A stretch of DNA of 64,000 nt from Lachnospiraceae bacterium (GTDB taxonomy: Bacteria > Bacillota > Clostridia > Lachnospirales > Lachnospiraceae). This document shows positions 42,539 through 52,185 of this stretch, in pieces. A model generated the notes under the pieces. That model was not told the origin of the DNA. It made no database searches and saw nothing but the letters and a program-made list of their open reading frames with translations. The stretch lies in contig JAEEOO010000057.1 in NCBI GenBank assembly GCA_016284315.1, positions 1 to 64,000 of the forward strand. The letters run 5' to 3'. The position numbers and the translations under genes are program-made. Position 1 is the stretch's first letter; the number at the start of each line of letters is the position of its first letter.

Positions 42539-43143
42539 GACTTGTTTTTGCAACCGGAAATCAGGGAAAGATGAGAGAGATCCGCGAGATCATGGAAGAT
42601 TCCGGATACGAGATCGTTTCCATGAAGGAAGCGGGTGCCTGCCCTGATATCGAAGAAAACGGAACCACCTTTGAGGAGAATGCTCTTATCAAGGCAAGAG
42701 AGGTTTCAAAGCTTCTTCCGGATGATCTTATATTGGCGGACGACTCGGGACTTGAAGTTGATGCGTTAAACAAAGAGCCCGGTATTTATTCCGCAAGATA
42801 TCTTGGCCATGATACACCTTACAGCGTCAAGAACGCTGACATCATCAGACGCCTTGAGGGTAAGGTTGGAGCCGAGAGAAGTGCCAGATTCGTATGTGCC
42901 ATAGCCGCAGTTTTCCCCGACGGAACCGAAAAGGTGGTTCGCGCTACCATCGAAGGACAGATAGATTTCGAGGAAAAGGGTGAGCATGGTTTTGGATTCG
43001 ATCCCATCTTTTATGTGCCTGAACTTGGCTGTACTACAGCTGAAATTCCCGAAACAGAGAAGAACAAGATCAGTCACAGAGGTAAGGCACTGAAACTTAT
43101 GAGGAGAGAGCTTTTAGAGCATGAAAGTACTGATCGTAAGTGA
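42535..43143 (+). CDS. rdgB: XTP/dITP diphosphatase (HAM1 family)
   Basis: Removes non-canonical purine triphosphates (ITP, XTP). 202 aa with FATGNQGKMREIREIM (5-20), the metal site ILADDSGLEVDAL near 66-78, and HGFGFDPIFYVPELGCTTAE near 145. Overlaps the upstream gene by 4 bases and the downstream phosphodiesterase by 23 bases. Confidence 0.96.
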   Translation: MRLVFATGNQGKMREIREIMEDSGYEIVSMKEAGACPDIEENGTTFEENALIKAREVSKLLPDDLILADDSGLEVDALNKEPGIYSARYLGHDTPYSVKNADIIRRLEGKVGAERSARFVCAIAAVFPDGTEKVVRATIEGQIDFEEKGEHGFGFDPIFYVPELGCTTAEIPETEKNKISHRGKALKLMRRELLEHESTDRK

Positions 43144-43600
43144 TACCCACCGTTATAATGAAAATTATTTTAAAGTGGTAGAAATGCATAAGCCCGACCT
43201 GATCGTTCATTGCGGAGACATTGAAGGCAGTGAATATGCCCTTTCAGAGGGAGCGGGTTGTCCCGTATATATGGTCAGCGGAAACAATGACTTTTTCTCG
43301 GAACTCCCCGCAGAACTTGAGTTTTCGGTCGGAAAGTATAAATGCATGGCTACCCACGGACACAGATATCGCATATCCACGGGACCTGAAATGCTTTTTG
43401 CAGAGGCGAGGGAGAGAGGTTTTGACATAGTTATGTGCGGCCACACTCATAAGCCGGAGGTTAGAAGAGAAGGGGATATATATGTAGTTAATCCCGGTTC
43501 CCTTTCCTATCCCCGTCAGGACGGAAGAAAACCCTCCTATATCATTATGGAGACCGACAGATTTGGTGAAGTTCACTTCACTGTAGCTTATCTTGAATAA
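43121..43600 (+). CDS. YfcE/MJ0936-type metallophosphodiesterase
   Basis: A 159-aa calcineurin-like phosphodiesterase. Metal motifs: VSDTHRYN (7-14), VHCGDIEG, VSGNNDF, ATHGHRYR and MCGHTHKP, then VNPGSLSYPR. Starts within the end of rdgB, so it is coupled. The family hydrolyses generic phosphodiesters in vitro; the natural substrate is unknown. Confidence 0.93.
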   Translation: MKVLIVSDTHRYNENYFKVVEMHKPDLIVHCGDIEGSEYALSEGAGCPVYMVSGNNDFFSELPAELEFSVGKYKCMATHGHRYRISTGPEMLFAEARERGFDIVMCGHTHKPEVRREGDIYVVNPGSLSYPRQDGRKPSYIIMETDRFGEVHFTVAYLE

Positions 43601-43648
43601 GGCTTGAAGCCCGTATGTAACTATTGACAGCAGATTTATGAGGTTGAA

Positions 43649-45592
43649 ATGAAAAAATATAAGAGATTACCAAAGCTCCTTGCTGAACATCTAAGCAGGA
43701 TCATAGTAATAATCATGGCAGTAATTCTTATATTGTCTATAAGCCTTCAGCTTATCAGTTCCTTTAACAAGGTTCGTTCCGATGCTGAAATGACTTTCGC
43801 TCAATTGGAAGTTATTTTGGATCGAAACGATGAAGAGATAGAACAGATCAAGCAGGATTATTCAGAATCCTGTTTAAGAAATGCCAAGGCCATTGCTTTT
43901 GGTCTTAAGGACAAGCCGGATATTATTTCCGACAGGGAAGCGCTGATCAAGTATGCTGCGCTTATGGGAGTCGATGAGATTCACATCTTCAATACAGACG
44001 GTGTTATCGTTTATGGAACCCATAAGGAATACTATGGCTATTCCTTTGATTCCGGTGAACAGATGAATTTCTTTAAGCCCATGCTTTCTGATAAGAATCT
44101 TGGACTTGTTCAGGAAGTACTTCCCAATACCGCAGAAGGAAAAATGGTTCAGTATTCCGCTGTTTGGAGCGATGACGGAGAGTTTATCGTTGAGATCGGT
44201 ATGTATCCCGTTAAGCTCGAAAATCTTATGAAGAAGAACGAGCTATCCTACATTTTCTCCCAGCTCCTTATCAACGGTAGTGCAAATGTTTATTCCTATG
44301 ATTCACATTCATGCGAACTCCTTGCCACCACCGATGAGACAGAAATAGGATCTACCGGCAAGGCTTTCAGCAAGAGCATAAGAGGGGAGTACTTCGGAGA
44401 CGGCAGAGTCATTGATGAGATAGTAAGAGCCGGCAACGGATTCTATTATGTATGCTGCAAGAAGATCCATGATGAAGTTATGGTATATGCTTTTCCTGTA
44501 AAGAAGATCTTCCTTGATATGGCTGTCAGCATCATGCTCTTCCTTTTGGGCGAGATAATAATGTCCCTGATACTTGTTCGTTCAGTATCAAGACATATGA
44601 AGAAATATGTGGTGGATTCTGCAAACAGTCTTAATGACGGTCTGAAGAAGATAACCGATGGTGAACTTGAGACCGTAGTCAATGTTCATTCCTGCCAGGA
44701 GTTCTTTGAGATAAGCAATCATATCAACTCTATGGTCAAGAGCCTCCTCGACAATATAGATAAGCTTTCCTACATCCTTGAAAAGAGTGATGTAGCTATC
44801 GGTGTTTACGAATACGGAAACAATTCTTCCACTGTACGTTTTACCACATATGTTAAGGATGTACTTAAGCTTGACGGAAGTAAGAGTGTTGTTCCGAAAG
44901 CCGAATTCATGAGAGCTATCGACAGGTTTAAGATGAGTGCGCTTGTGGAGTCTCCCGATGTATACGAGGTTAGGGTCCCTGTTGAGAATAATGTGACCAA
45001 GATCGTATATATCCATTTCGAGGAGAATGTCAGGGATGATGATACCTTCGGCATTATCACGGATGTAACGAAACAGATCCTCGAGAGAAGACGTATCGAG
45101 ATGGAGAGAGATATGGACCTTCTCACCGGACTTTATAACAGACGCGGTCTTGAAAACAGACTGGAAGCTCTTAGAAACAACGACAAGGTTGTTAAGTACT
45201 GCGCTCTTATAATGGTTGATGCGGATTGCCTCAAAGAGACAAATGACATGTACGGACATGCCATCGGAGACATGTATCTTAAGAAGATCGCAGACACCAT
45301 CAGCAGTATCGGAACCAAGGAATCCATCAGTGCAAGACTGGGAGGAGATGAATATGTTCTTTTCCTCTACGGATATAATTCAGAGGATGCGGTTAAGGAA
45401 GATATCAAAACTTTATATGAGAAACAGGATATCCCTGAGGTAGATATTGCAGATGAACTGTCCATTCCGGTTAAGTTCTCCGTTGGTTATTGTATCTCAA
45501 AGGGATGTTACGATATTGAGGGAATGACTGAGCGCGCTGACGAAGACATGTATGAGAACAAGCGCTCTAGAAAAGGAGATAATATCAGATAG
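43649..45592 (+). CDS. Membrane diguanylate cyclase with extracellular sensor and HAMP-like region
   Basis: A 647-aa protein: TM1 (about 17-38), a periplasm-side sensor of Cache type (about 39-285), TM2 (about 290-315), a HAMP-like helix pair (about 330-380), a PAS-like section (about 385-490) and a GGDEF domain (about 495-647). The active loop reads LGGDEYVLF, and VDADCLKETNDMYGHAIGD carries the metal and base contacts, so c-di-GMP synthesis is expected. The residues at the usual RxxD inhibitory site are TKES, so product feedback at that site is probably absent. Confidence 0.92.
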   Translation: MKKYKRLPKLLAEHLSRIIVIIMAVILILSISLQLISSFNKVRSDAEMTFAQLEVILDRNDEEIEQIKQDYSESCLRNAKAIAFGLKDKPDIISDREALIKYAALMGVDEIHIFNTDGVIVYGTHKEYYGYSFDSGEQMNFFKPMLSDKNLGLVQEVLPNTAEGKMVQYSAVWSDDGEFIVEIGMYPVKLENLMKKNELSYIFSQLLINGSANVYSYDSHSCELLATTDETEIGSTGKAFSKSIRGEYFGDGRVIDEIVRAGNGFYYVCCKKIHDEVMVYAFPVKKIFLDMAVSIMLFLLGEIIMSLILVRSVSRHMKKYVVDSANSLNDGLKKITDGELETVVNVHSCQEFFEISNHINSMVKSLLDNIDKLSYILEKSDVAIGVYEYGNNSSTVRFTTYVKDVLKLDGSKSVVPKAEFMRAIDRFKMSALVESPDVYEVRVPVENNVTKIVYIHFEENVRDDDTFGIITDVTKQILERRRIEMERDMDLLTGLYNRRGLENRLEALRNNDKVVKYCALIMVDADCLKETNDMYGHAIGDMYLKKIADTISSIGTKESISARLGGDEYVLFLYGYNSEDAVKEDIKTLYEKQDIPEVDIADELSIPVKFSVGYCISKGCYDIEGMTERADEDMYENKRSRKGDNIR

Positions 45593-45608
45593 TTTTATTG
45601 TCTGATAT
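45582..45608 (+). other. Intercistronic hairpin over the cyclase stop codon
   Basis: ATATCAGA (45582-45589) pairs with TCTGATAT (45601-45608), including the stop region, and lies just before the ribosome site of the TTG-started gene at 45621. Possible mRNA processing or stability element. Confidence 0.45.
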
Positions 45609-45620
45609 CGGAGATTTAAA

Positions 45621-46382
45621 TTGAAGAGTTTTAAAAAGATCCTGCCCACCATTCTTTGGCTGGGGGCAGCAGTTATGTTTTTCCTGTATGCCGTTGTGGT
45701 ATACAAAGTAGGCAGCGGAACGGGATTCTATGTGGTATGGCTGGCAGCAGGGGTTTGCTGTATCCTTATGGAAATCTTCAGAAGGATAAAACTTTGGAGC
45801 AAACTTCCGACGCCGATAAAGGCCATCGTCCTGGCGGCTTTTTTCGCAGCTGTCGCATTGTTCATCGTGGTAGAAGCATTTATCATAAGTGGCTTTAACA
45901 AAAAGGGAGAGCCCGGTCTTGACGCTGTTATTGTTTTGGGAGCTCAGGTAAGAAGCACCGGCCCCAGCATCGTTTTAAAGTGCAGACTTGATAAGGCATA
46001 CACATATTTAACTGAAAATCCCGATACTCTTTGTATCTGCTCCGGGGGACAGGGCTCAAACGAGCATGCTCCCGAGGCTATTGTTATGAAAGAGTACCTT
46101 GTTGACAAGGGAATCTCCGAAGACAGGATCCTTATCGAAGACAAGTCTAGGAATACCATCGAAAATATTCTATTCAGTTATGAACTCCTTGATGAAGAGA
46201 ACATGTCCATCGGTATCATAACCAACAATTTCCATGTTTTCAGAGGATGTGCCATAGCAAGAAAACAGGGAGGGGAGAATATCTATGGAATCTCGGCTCC
46301 ATCCAATCCACGCTATCTTCCCAATAACATGACCAGGGAATTCATCGGCGTCGTAAAGGATACCCTATTGGGAAATATGTAG
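45621..46382 (+). CDS. YdcF/SanA family membrane protein (DUF218)
   Basis: A 253-aa protein with four N-terminal membrane helices (about 8-100), then the DUF218 Rossmann-like domain: DAVIVLGAQVRSTGPS, ICSGGQGSNEHAPEA, EDRILIEDKSRNTIENI and TNNFHVFRG. E. coli relatives SanA and ElyC affect envelope integrity. The start codon is TTG after GGAGATTTAAA. Follows the diguanylate cyclase by 28 bases and precedes a second membrane protein. Confidence 0.87.
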   Translation: MKSFKKILPTILWLGAAVMFFLYAVVVYKVGSGTGFYVVWLAAGVCCILMEIFRRIKLWSKLPTPIKAIVLAAFFAAVALFIVVEAFIISGFNKKGEPGLDAVIVLGAQVRSTGPSIVLKCRLDKAYTYLTENPDTLCICSGGQGSNEHAPEAIVMKEYLVDKGISEDRILIEDKSRNTIENILFSYELLDEENMSIGIITNNFHVFRGCAIARKQGGENIYGISAPSNPRYLPNNMTREFIGVVKDTLLGNM

Positions 46383-46423
46383 ATCCATATTAAAGATATT
46401 GATCTTTTGGAGAAACAATAAGT

Positions 46424-48058
46424 ATGAATTTTGTAAAAGATTATTTTGACAGAATGAAAAAGATTCCCGTATGGATGATGGGATGTGTGTTTGTGTGCGC
46501 TTATATAGCTCACGGCGCCATGCTGTTTTCGCAGGTCATCGGGATCGATACCGAGAATTCAATCCTGGATCATGACGGATATGCTGTTCAAGGAAGGCAG
46601 GGAATACTCTGGTTAAGAAGCATTCTTAGAATGTCTGATTTTAATCTTTATCTTACGGAAGCCATAACATTTTTCTTACTTATTTTGGCTGCAGTAGTGT
46701 TTTATATCTTTTACCATACACTGACAAATAAGGAGAATTATTGGGATTTTATTCCATTTTCAGTAATGTTTATTGTTTCTCCTTTTTGGACATGTCAGGT
46801 TTATTTCCTTAGCCAGAGCGTACCTGTTTTGGTTGCGGTCATCCTTGCTCCGGTAACTTTTTCTATATTTGAATCTGCGTTTAAAACAAAAAAGCTTATC
46901 CCGCTTAAGATCCTTATTGGAGTAGCTCTTTTACAGCTCATTATCGGAACCTATCAGGTAAATCTTGTTGTATATACGATGTTTGTATGTACGGTATTTA
47001 TTCTGACCGAAAGGAATAAAATCGGTGAAGGAAACGGACTTTTAAAGAGGATCGGTTTTCATGCCCTTTGCGCTGTCCTGGGATTGGCAGTGTATATCGT
47101 AATCTCAAAGCTGTTTTATTTACCTGCAGACGGACAGGCTTATCTTACAGGCCAGATCATGTATTCAAAGATTTCAGCTAAGGAAGTTTTAGGTAATCTG
47201 ATCCGTACCGTGGCAAGACCTTTGGGATTTGACATGTACGGTTATCTGTACTGGCCCGTCAGCATCGTTACTTTTGTACTGTGCATAGTAGGCAGTGCTA
47301 AAAGAAAGATGTTCAAGAAGGAAGTGGGATCCGTTATATTGGTGGCTGCCCTTGTGGCATTGCCTTTTGTATTTCCATTCTTTTACGGATGCGAAGTATC
47401 TCCCAGAATGAGATATGTTTTCCCTATTGCGGAGGCTTCACTATTCTTTATCGGATATTCCGAGATCACAAAGCTCTTCAGATATGCGGAGCCGGGAAAG
47501 AAGACAAAGGCTGTCAAGGTAGTATCCGGAGTACTTTTCGTCCTGATCTTTTTCCTTGATACGATGAAGGGCTTTAATTATACAACAAGGCTGAATTACA
47601 CCAACGATTATATTTACTGGAAGGAAAAGGAAATCGCCACAACTCTGAAAAAGGATCTGGACGAGTATTATGTTTCCACCGGCAATTATTGGGATGGCTG
47701 GGACAGAATTGTGTTCCTCGGCGCGCCTAATCCTGCTTACAATCAGACTTGCTTACCGGGATATGCAGTTATCGGATCTCCCATATTGAATTGGGATATA
47801 GATCAGTACCCCCGTACAAGGATCTATAATTTCCTTGAGGTAACGGGAAACAGTATCGGAAGTGTTCCATGGGTTTCAGATTATTCCAGATATATTTTAA
47901 GTAACCGTTTTGAGGAATTATTCGGAGAAGAAGTGGACGCTATGCCTGCATATCCTTGGGATGGATACATTAAAGAGGTCTATGATGAGGAGGCCGGTGC
48001 CCGTTACACCGTAGTCAAGCTGGGATACAACTGGAGGGACAGTCTTCCTAATCAATAG
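46424..48058 (+). CDS. GtrII-type glucosyltransferase-domain membrane protein
   Basis: A 544-aa protein with about ten membrane helices between residues 20 and 390 and a C-terminal extracytoplasmic part of about 150 residues. The region after TM1 (IGIDTENSILD then QGRQGILWL) matches the GtrII family, which transfers glucose from lipid carriers to O-antigen or wall polymers. No gtrA/gtrB partners are adjacent. Follows the YdcF-type gene by 41 bases. Confidence 0.8.
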   Translation: MNFVKDYFDRMKKIPVWMMGCVFVCAYIAHGAMLFSQVIGIDTENSILDHDGYAVQGRQGILWLRSILRMSDFNLYLTEAITFFLLILAAVVFYIFYHTLTNKENYWDFIPFSVMFIVSPFWTCQVYFLSQSVPVLVAVILAPVTFSIFESAFKTKKLIPLKILIGVALLQLIIGTYQVNLVVYTMFVCTVFILTERNKIGEGNGLLKRIGFHALCAVLGLAVYIVISKLFYLPADGQAYLTGQIMYSKISAKEVLGNLIRTVARPLGFDMYGYLYWPVSIVTFVLCIVGSAKRKMFKKEVGSVILVAALVALPFVFPFFYGCEVSPRMRYVFPIAEASLFFIGYSEITKLFRYAEPGKKTKAVKVVSGVLFVLIFFLDTMKGFNYTTRLNYTNDYIYWKEKEIATTLKKDLDEYYVSTGNYWDGWDRIVFLGAPNPAYNQTCLPGYAVIGSPILNWDIDQYPRTRIYNFLEVTGNSIGSVPWVSDYSRYILSNRFEELFGEEVDAMPAYPWDGYIKEVYDEEAGARYTVVKLGYNWRDSLPNQ

Positions 48059-48065
48059 TTTATCG

Positions 48066-48094
48066 TTGACTTTTTTGGCAGAAGATGCCATAAT
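48066..48094 (+). promoter_or_regulatory. Promoter for tRNA-Pro(TGG)
   Basis: TTGACT (48066-48071), 17-bp spacer, CATAAT (48089-48094); nine bases before the mature tRNA. Confidence 0.7.
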
Positions 48095-48103
48095 GTCAAA
48101 GTT

Positions 48104-48175
48104 CGGGGTGTAGGTCATTGGTAGACTGCCACATTTGGGATGTGGAGGCAGTGGGTTCGATTCCCGCCACCCCGA
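48104..48175 (+). tRNA. tRNA-Pro (anticodon TGG)
   Basis: Cloverleaf with acceptor CGGGGTG/CACCCCG, anticodon stem CCACA/TGTGG, loop TTTGGGA, T-stem GTGGG/CCCGC, discriminator A. CCA not encoded. Confidence 0.95.
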
Positions 48176-48184
48176 TTATAGAAC

Positions 48185-48225
48185 ACCGTGAATTTGGGGC
48201 ATATACCCGATTTCACGGTATTTTT
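48185..48225 (+). terminator. Terminator after tRNA-Pro(TGG)
   Basis: ACCGTGAA (48185-48192) pairs with TTCACGGT (48212-48219), an inner GGG/CCC adds to the stem, and T's follow. Confidence 0.85.
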
Positions 48226-48277
48226 ATGTGATGCGGAAATATAATTGTAAACTATTTGTTAACATTTAGTTTCCTCG

Positions 48278-48306
48278 TTGACCTGGGGGTTACCACCGGG
48301 TTTATA
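48278..48306 (+). promoter_or_regulatory. Promoter for the small zinc-ribbon gene
   Basis: TTGACC (48278-48283), 17-bp GC-rich spacer and TTTATA (48301-48306). Confidence 0.5.
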
Positions 48307-48350
48307 AAAGTATAAGAAGTTGATTAAATCATTTTTATGGAGATATTATT

Positions 48351-48539
48351 ATGAAATGTACAAAGTGCGGCGTTGAAAATGAAAACGGAATGCGTTTCTG
48401 CAAGAAGTGCGGTGAGAAACTTGTTAAGGAATCACGTTCAGAATTTGCATCCGATAATAACGAAACATACTCTGAAAGGGAAAAGAGACTTCTCGATCTT
48501 TTAAAGGTAAGATTCGGAGCCCCTTTGACAGTTGATTAA
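48351..48539 (+). CDS. Small zinc-ribbon protein, 62 aa
   Basis: The first 25 residues form a zinc ribbon (CTKCGVEN and FCKKCGEKL); the remainder is a charged helix (SEREKRLLDLLKVRFG). Free-standing ribbons of this kind occur in Lachnospiraceae, with unknown function. It has its own promoter and terminator, so it is a monocistronic unit. The ribosome site is weak (GGAGAT). Confidence 0.8.
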   Translation: MKCTKCGVENENGMRFCKKCGEKLVKESRSEFASDNNETYSEREKRLLDLLKVRFGAPLTVD

Positions 48540-48585
48540 GTTTCAATTATATCCATTGGATATTTTGAATATTTTAAGGTTTTTG

Positions 48586-48626
48586 ATCCCACGTGAAATA
48601 TTTTGAGATTCACGTGGGATTTTTTT
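48586..48626 (+). terminator. Terminator after the small zinc-ribbon gene
   Basis: A perfect 12-bp stem (48586-48597 with 48609-48620) and a T-tract. Confidence 0.93.
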
Positions 48627-48805
48627 ATACCGTTTTAGGAATCAAAGAAAAAAGAATTGTTTAAAATATCCCAATAATAAATATATTTTCGTATTATATT
48701 CCCTTGTAAAACCATCGGTTAAAAGTTAAAATAGTCTTGTATGTGCTTATGGTATATTCTGACATAAGCGGGCTTAATTTAATTGATCACGAGGAGGATT
48801 TTCAA

Positions 48806-51202
48806 ATGCAGTACGGACATTTTGACCTTGCCGCAAAAGAGTATGTTATCACTCGCCCCGATACACCGGCTCCCTGGTGTAACTATCTTGGTTCACCGGC
48901 ATATGGTGCAATCATTTCTAACAACGCCGGAGGATACAGTTTCGTTCAGAGTGGTGCTAACGGACGTATTTCCAGATATCGCTTTAATTCCCAGATGGCT
49001 CTTCCCGGACGTTATATTTACATCCGAGACAATGATAATAATGATTATTGGTCAGCAACATGGCAGCCTGTAGGCAAGCCCCTCGATCAGTATAAGAATG
49101 TATGCCGTCACGGCACAGGCTACACCGTGATCACCACCGATTACGCAGGTATCAATTCCGAGACTACATATTATGTACCTCAGGATGCTACTTACGAAGT
49201 TTGGAACTGCAAGGTTACCAATACTTCCGACAAGCCCAGAAAGCTTTCTGTTTACGGATTTATCGAGTTTACCAACGAGAGCAATTACAATCAGGATCAG
49301 GTAAACCTTCAGTACACCCTCTTTATCTCAAGAACTTCATTTGAGGGAAACAAGATCATTGAGCATATCAATGAGAACTCCGGAAAGGACGCTACCGGAT
49401 CAAACCACAAGGAGCGTTTCTTCGGACTAGCGGGCGCTAAGGTTGATGCGTATAACGGAAACCTTGACAGCTTTATCGGACCTTACAGAACCTACTCAAA
49501 TCCTATCGCAGTAGAGAGCGGAAAGTGCGACGGAACTCTTAACTACAATGCAAACTGCTGCGGTGCGCTTCAGTCCGATATCGAGCTTGCACCCGGTGAG
49601 AGCAAGACCTTTACCTACCTCTTTGGACAGAAGAACAATGCCGAGGCGGATGAGCTTATTAAGAAGTATGAGAAGGCCGGCACTGTAGAAAAGGAAGTAG
49701 AAGAGCTTAAAGCATACTGGCATGCAAAGCTTGAGAACTTCATGGTTGAGACTCCTTCAGAAGAGTTCAACAACATGATCAACGTATGGAACGCTTATCA
49801 GTGCTTCATCACCTTTACATGGTCAAGAGCTGCATCCCTTATCTACTGTGGAGAGAGAAACGGATACGGATATCGTGACACCGTACAGGACATCCAGGGT
49901 ATCATCCACATGGATCCCGAAATGGCACTTGAGAAGATCCGCTTCATGATCTCTGCTCAGGTTAACAACGGTGCGGGACTTCCTCTCGTAGTATTTGATT
50001 TCGTACCCGGAAACTCCGGAACACCCGATGATCCTGAGTGGGTAAAGATGACCGGACATCCTTCATACCGTGCGGATGATGCACTTTGGCTCTTCCCTAC
50101 TGTATACAAATACATCGCAGAGAGCGGAAACGTTGCATTCCTCGATGAGAAGATCCTTTACGCTAACGGCGGTGAGGATACAGTATACGATCACTTAAAG
50201 AAGGCTATCGAGTTCTCTATGAACCATATGGGCGACCACAATATGCCCGCAGGACTCCACGCTGACTGGAACGACTGCTTAAGAATGGGAGCAAAGGGAG
50301 AATCAACCTTCGTTGCATTCCAGCTTTACTACGCTCTTAATATGATGCTTGAGATTGCCGGAGATCGTAAGGATACCGAGTACATCAAGTATCTTGAAGA
50401 TATCAAGTCAAAGCTTGGCGAGACCCTTTCAAAGTGCTGGGATGAGGACAGATTCATCCGTGGTATCAGAGACAACGGTGTTATCGTCGGCGCAAAGAAG
50501 GATCCCGAGGCAAATATGTGGCTCAACCCTCAGAGCTGGGCTGTCATCTCCGGATTCGCTTCCGATGAGCAGGCTAAGAAGTCCATGGATTCCGTACATG
50601 ACATCCTCAATACTCCTTACGGCGTAAAGCTTCTCGAGCCCCCTTATGTTGACCACTACTTTGACGGTGCGCTTATGCACATCTTCAACCCCGATACAAA
50701 GGAAAACGGCGGTATCTTCTCCCAGTCACAGGGATGGCTTATCCTTGCAGAGTCTCTTATGGGAGACGGTGACAGAGCCTTCGAGTACTTCCTTGAGAGC
50801 TCACCCGCTTCTATGAACGACAAGGCTGAAATCCGTGTGATCGAGCCTTACGTTCACGGACAGTTCGTTGAGTCAAAACGTTCACCTTTCGCCGGACGTG
50901 CTCATGTACATTGGCTTACCGGAACCGGCTCAACTGTTATGGTTGGTTGCGTAGAGGGTATCTGCGGTATGAGACCTACTCCCGAAGGACTTGTTGTTTC
51001 TCCTTCAATTCCTCACGAGTGGGACGGCATGAAGATGGAGAAGAACTTCCGCGGAAGCCACATCTCTATCAAGGTTGAGAACCCTAACCACGTTTCAAGC
51101 GGCGTAAAGAGCCTTACTCTTAACGGAGAAGCACTTGACGGCGATCTTATCCCCGCTTCCAAGCTTAAGGATAAGAATGAAGTCGTTGTTGTTCTCGGTT
51201 AA
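48806..51202 (+). CDS. GH94 glycoside phosphorylase (cellobiose phosphorylase-like)
   Basis: A 798-aa cytosolic phosphorylase. GH94 enzymes split beta-glucosides with phosphate to give a sugar 1-phosphate. The start at 48806 follows GAGGAGG; an earlier in-frame start lacks a site. An N-terminal beta-sandwich (about 1-270) is followed by an (alpha/alpha)6 barrel: GYGYRDTVQDIQG near 350, HADWNDCLR with the catalytic Asp near 486, and a C-terminal sheet region with HVHWLTGTGSTVMVG holding phosphate-binding residues. Several positions differ from classical cellobiose and chitobiose phosphorylases (HMDPE, HPSYRADDALWL), so the disaccharide is left open. Confidence 0.9.
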   Translation: MQYGHFDLAAKEYVITRPDTPAPWCNYLGSPAYGAIISNNAGGYSFVQSGANGRISRYRFNSQMALPGRYIYIRDNDNNDYWSATWQPVGKPLDQYKNVCRHGTGYTVITTDYAGINSETTYYVPQDATYEVWNCKVTNTSDKPRKLSVYGFIEFTNESNYNQDQVNLQYTLFISRTSFEGNKIIEHINENSGKDATGSNHKERFFGLAGAKVDAYNGNLDSFIGPYRTYSNPIAVESGKCDGTLNYNANCCGALQSDIELAPGESKTFTYLFGQKNNAEADELIKKYEKAGTVEKEVEELKAYWHAKLENFMVETPSEEFNNMINVWNAYQCFITFTWSRAASLIYCGERNGYGYRDTVQDIQGIIHMDPEMALEKIRFMISAQVNNGAGLPLVVFDFVPGNSGTPDDPEWVKMTGHPSYRADDALWLFPTVYKYIAESGNVAFLDEKILYANGGEDTVYDHLKKAIEFSMNHMGDHNMPAGLHADWNDCLRMGAKGESTFVAFQLYYALNMMLEIAGDRKDTEYIKYLEDIKSKLGETLSKCWDEDRFIRGIRDNGVIVGAKKDPEANMWLNPQSWAVISGFASDEQAKKSMDSVHDILNTPYGVKLLEPPYVDHYFDGALMHIFNPDTKENGGIFSQSQGWLILAESLMGDGDRAFEYFLESSPASMNDKAEIRVIEPYVHGQFVESKRSPFAGRAHVHWLTGTGSTVMVGCVEGICGMRPTPEGLVVSPSIPHEWDGMKMEKNFRGSHISIKVENPNHVSSGVKSLTLNGEALDGDLIPASKLKDKNEVVVVLG

Positions 51203-51215
51203 TAATGTAACTGCG

Positions 51216-51247
51216 CAAAGTCCGGAGTATTCCGGACTTTGTTTTTT
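51216..51247 (+). terminator. Terminator after the GH94 gene
   Basis: An 11-bp perfect stem (51216-51226 with 51231-51241), GTAT loop and T-tract, directly before the AGGAGG of the esterase gene. Confidence 0.93.
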
Positions 51248-51259
51248 AGGAGGTATTTT

Positions 51260-52168
51260 ATGGGGTATACTATTAATGAGGTCCCGGAACGAGTCACGAA
51301 AATGCGTGAGGCCTGGGCCGAGAGCGACGCGAAGAGGGACGTGGGACTGACGGAGCCGGAAGAGATAGAGAAGTTCAGGAATATTTCTTATGGGCCATAT
51401 GATAAGTGGAATTTGCTTGATGTGTATGTTCCAAAGGATAATCCTGATGGCAAGCCCTTCCCGACGATACTGAACATCCATGGCGGCGGCTATTTCTACG
51501 GCGACAAGGAACTTTACAGATTCTACTGCATGAGGCTGGCAAGATTTGGCTTTGCTGTGGTCAATATCAATTACAGACTGTCTCCCGAGTTCAGGTTCCC
51601 TTCACCTATCGAGGATGCCATGGCAGTCATGCACTGGATCGGCAAGAATGCGGCGGAATATAATCTTGATAAGAACAACGTATTTATCGTCGGAGATTCT
51701 GCCGGAGCTCAGATTACAAGTCAGTTTTCCTGCGTATTTACCAATCCTGAGTATGCCAAGTTATTCGGTCTTAAGGCTCCGGAAGATGTTAAACTGAGAG
51801 CCATCGGCCTGGCCTGCGGAATGTATAAATTCCCGGATAAGGGCAAGGGCGAAGAGATGGATACCATCATGTTGGATTATCTCGGAAGCAAGGATGTCAT
51901 CGGTGATCCCAGAACTATCCTTCACGAGAATATTACGGATAAGTATCCCGCCACATATATCTTTACCTGCTACAACGACTTCCTTTTTACCGAATGTAAA
52001 CCCTATGCGGATTTCCTTGAGTCAAAAGGAGTAGACGTAGGAAGCAAGATTTACGGAAGTAAAGAAGAAAAAGAGATAGGCCATGTTTTCCATTGTAACC
52101 TTCGGTTAGAAGAGGGAGAGAGAGCCAACAAGGCTCAGACCGATTTCTTTAAGAAACATATAAAATAA
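51260..52168 (+). CDS. Alpha/beta hydrolase, hormone-sensitive-lipase-like esterase
   Basis: A 302-aa cytosolic esterase. Oxyanion-hole motif NIHGGGYFYG near residues 75-84, nucleophile elbow VGDSAGAQ (Ser near 154), catalytic His in GHVFHCN. Fits carboxylesterases that remove acetyl or feruloyl groups from sugars. Placed between the GH94 phosphorylase and a PHP protein, it may deacylate imported oligosaccharides; this is inference. Start 51260 follows TAGGAGG. Confidence 0.88.
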   Translation: MGYTINEVPERVTKMREAWAESDAKRDVGLTEPEEIEKFRNISYGPYDKWNLLDVYVPKDNPDGKPFPTILNIHGGGYFYGDKELYRFYCMRLARFGFAVVNINYRLSPEFRFPSPIEDAMAVMHWIGKNAAEYNLDKNNVFIVGDSAGAQITSQFSCVFTNPEYAKLFGLKAPEDVKLRAIGLACGMYKFPDKGKGEEMDTIMLDYLGSKDVIGDPRTILHENITDKYPATYIFTCYNDFLFTECKPYADFLESKGVDVGSKIYGSKEEKEIGHVFHCNLRLEEGERANKAQTDFFKKHIK

Positions 52169-52185
52169 TTAATCAGAGGTTTATC

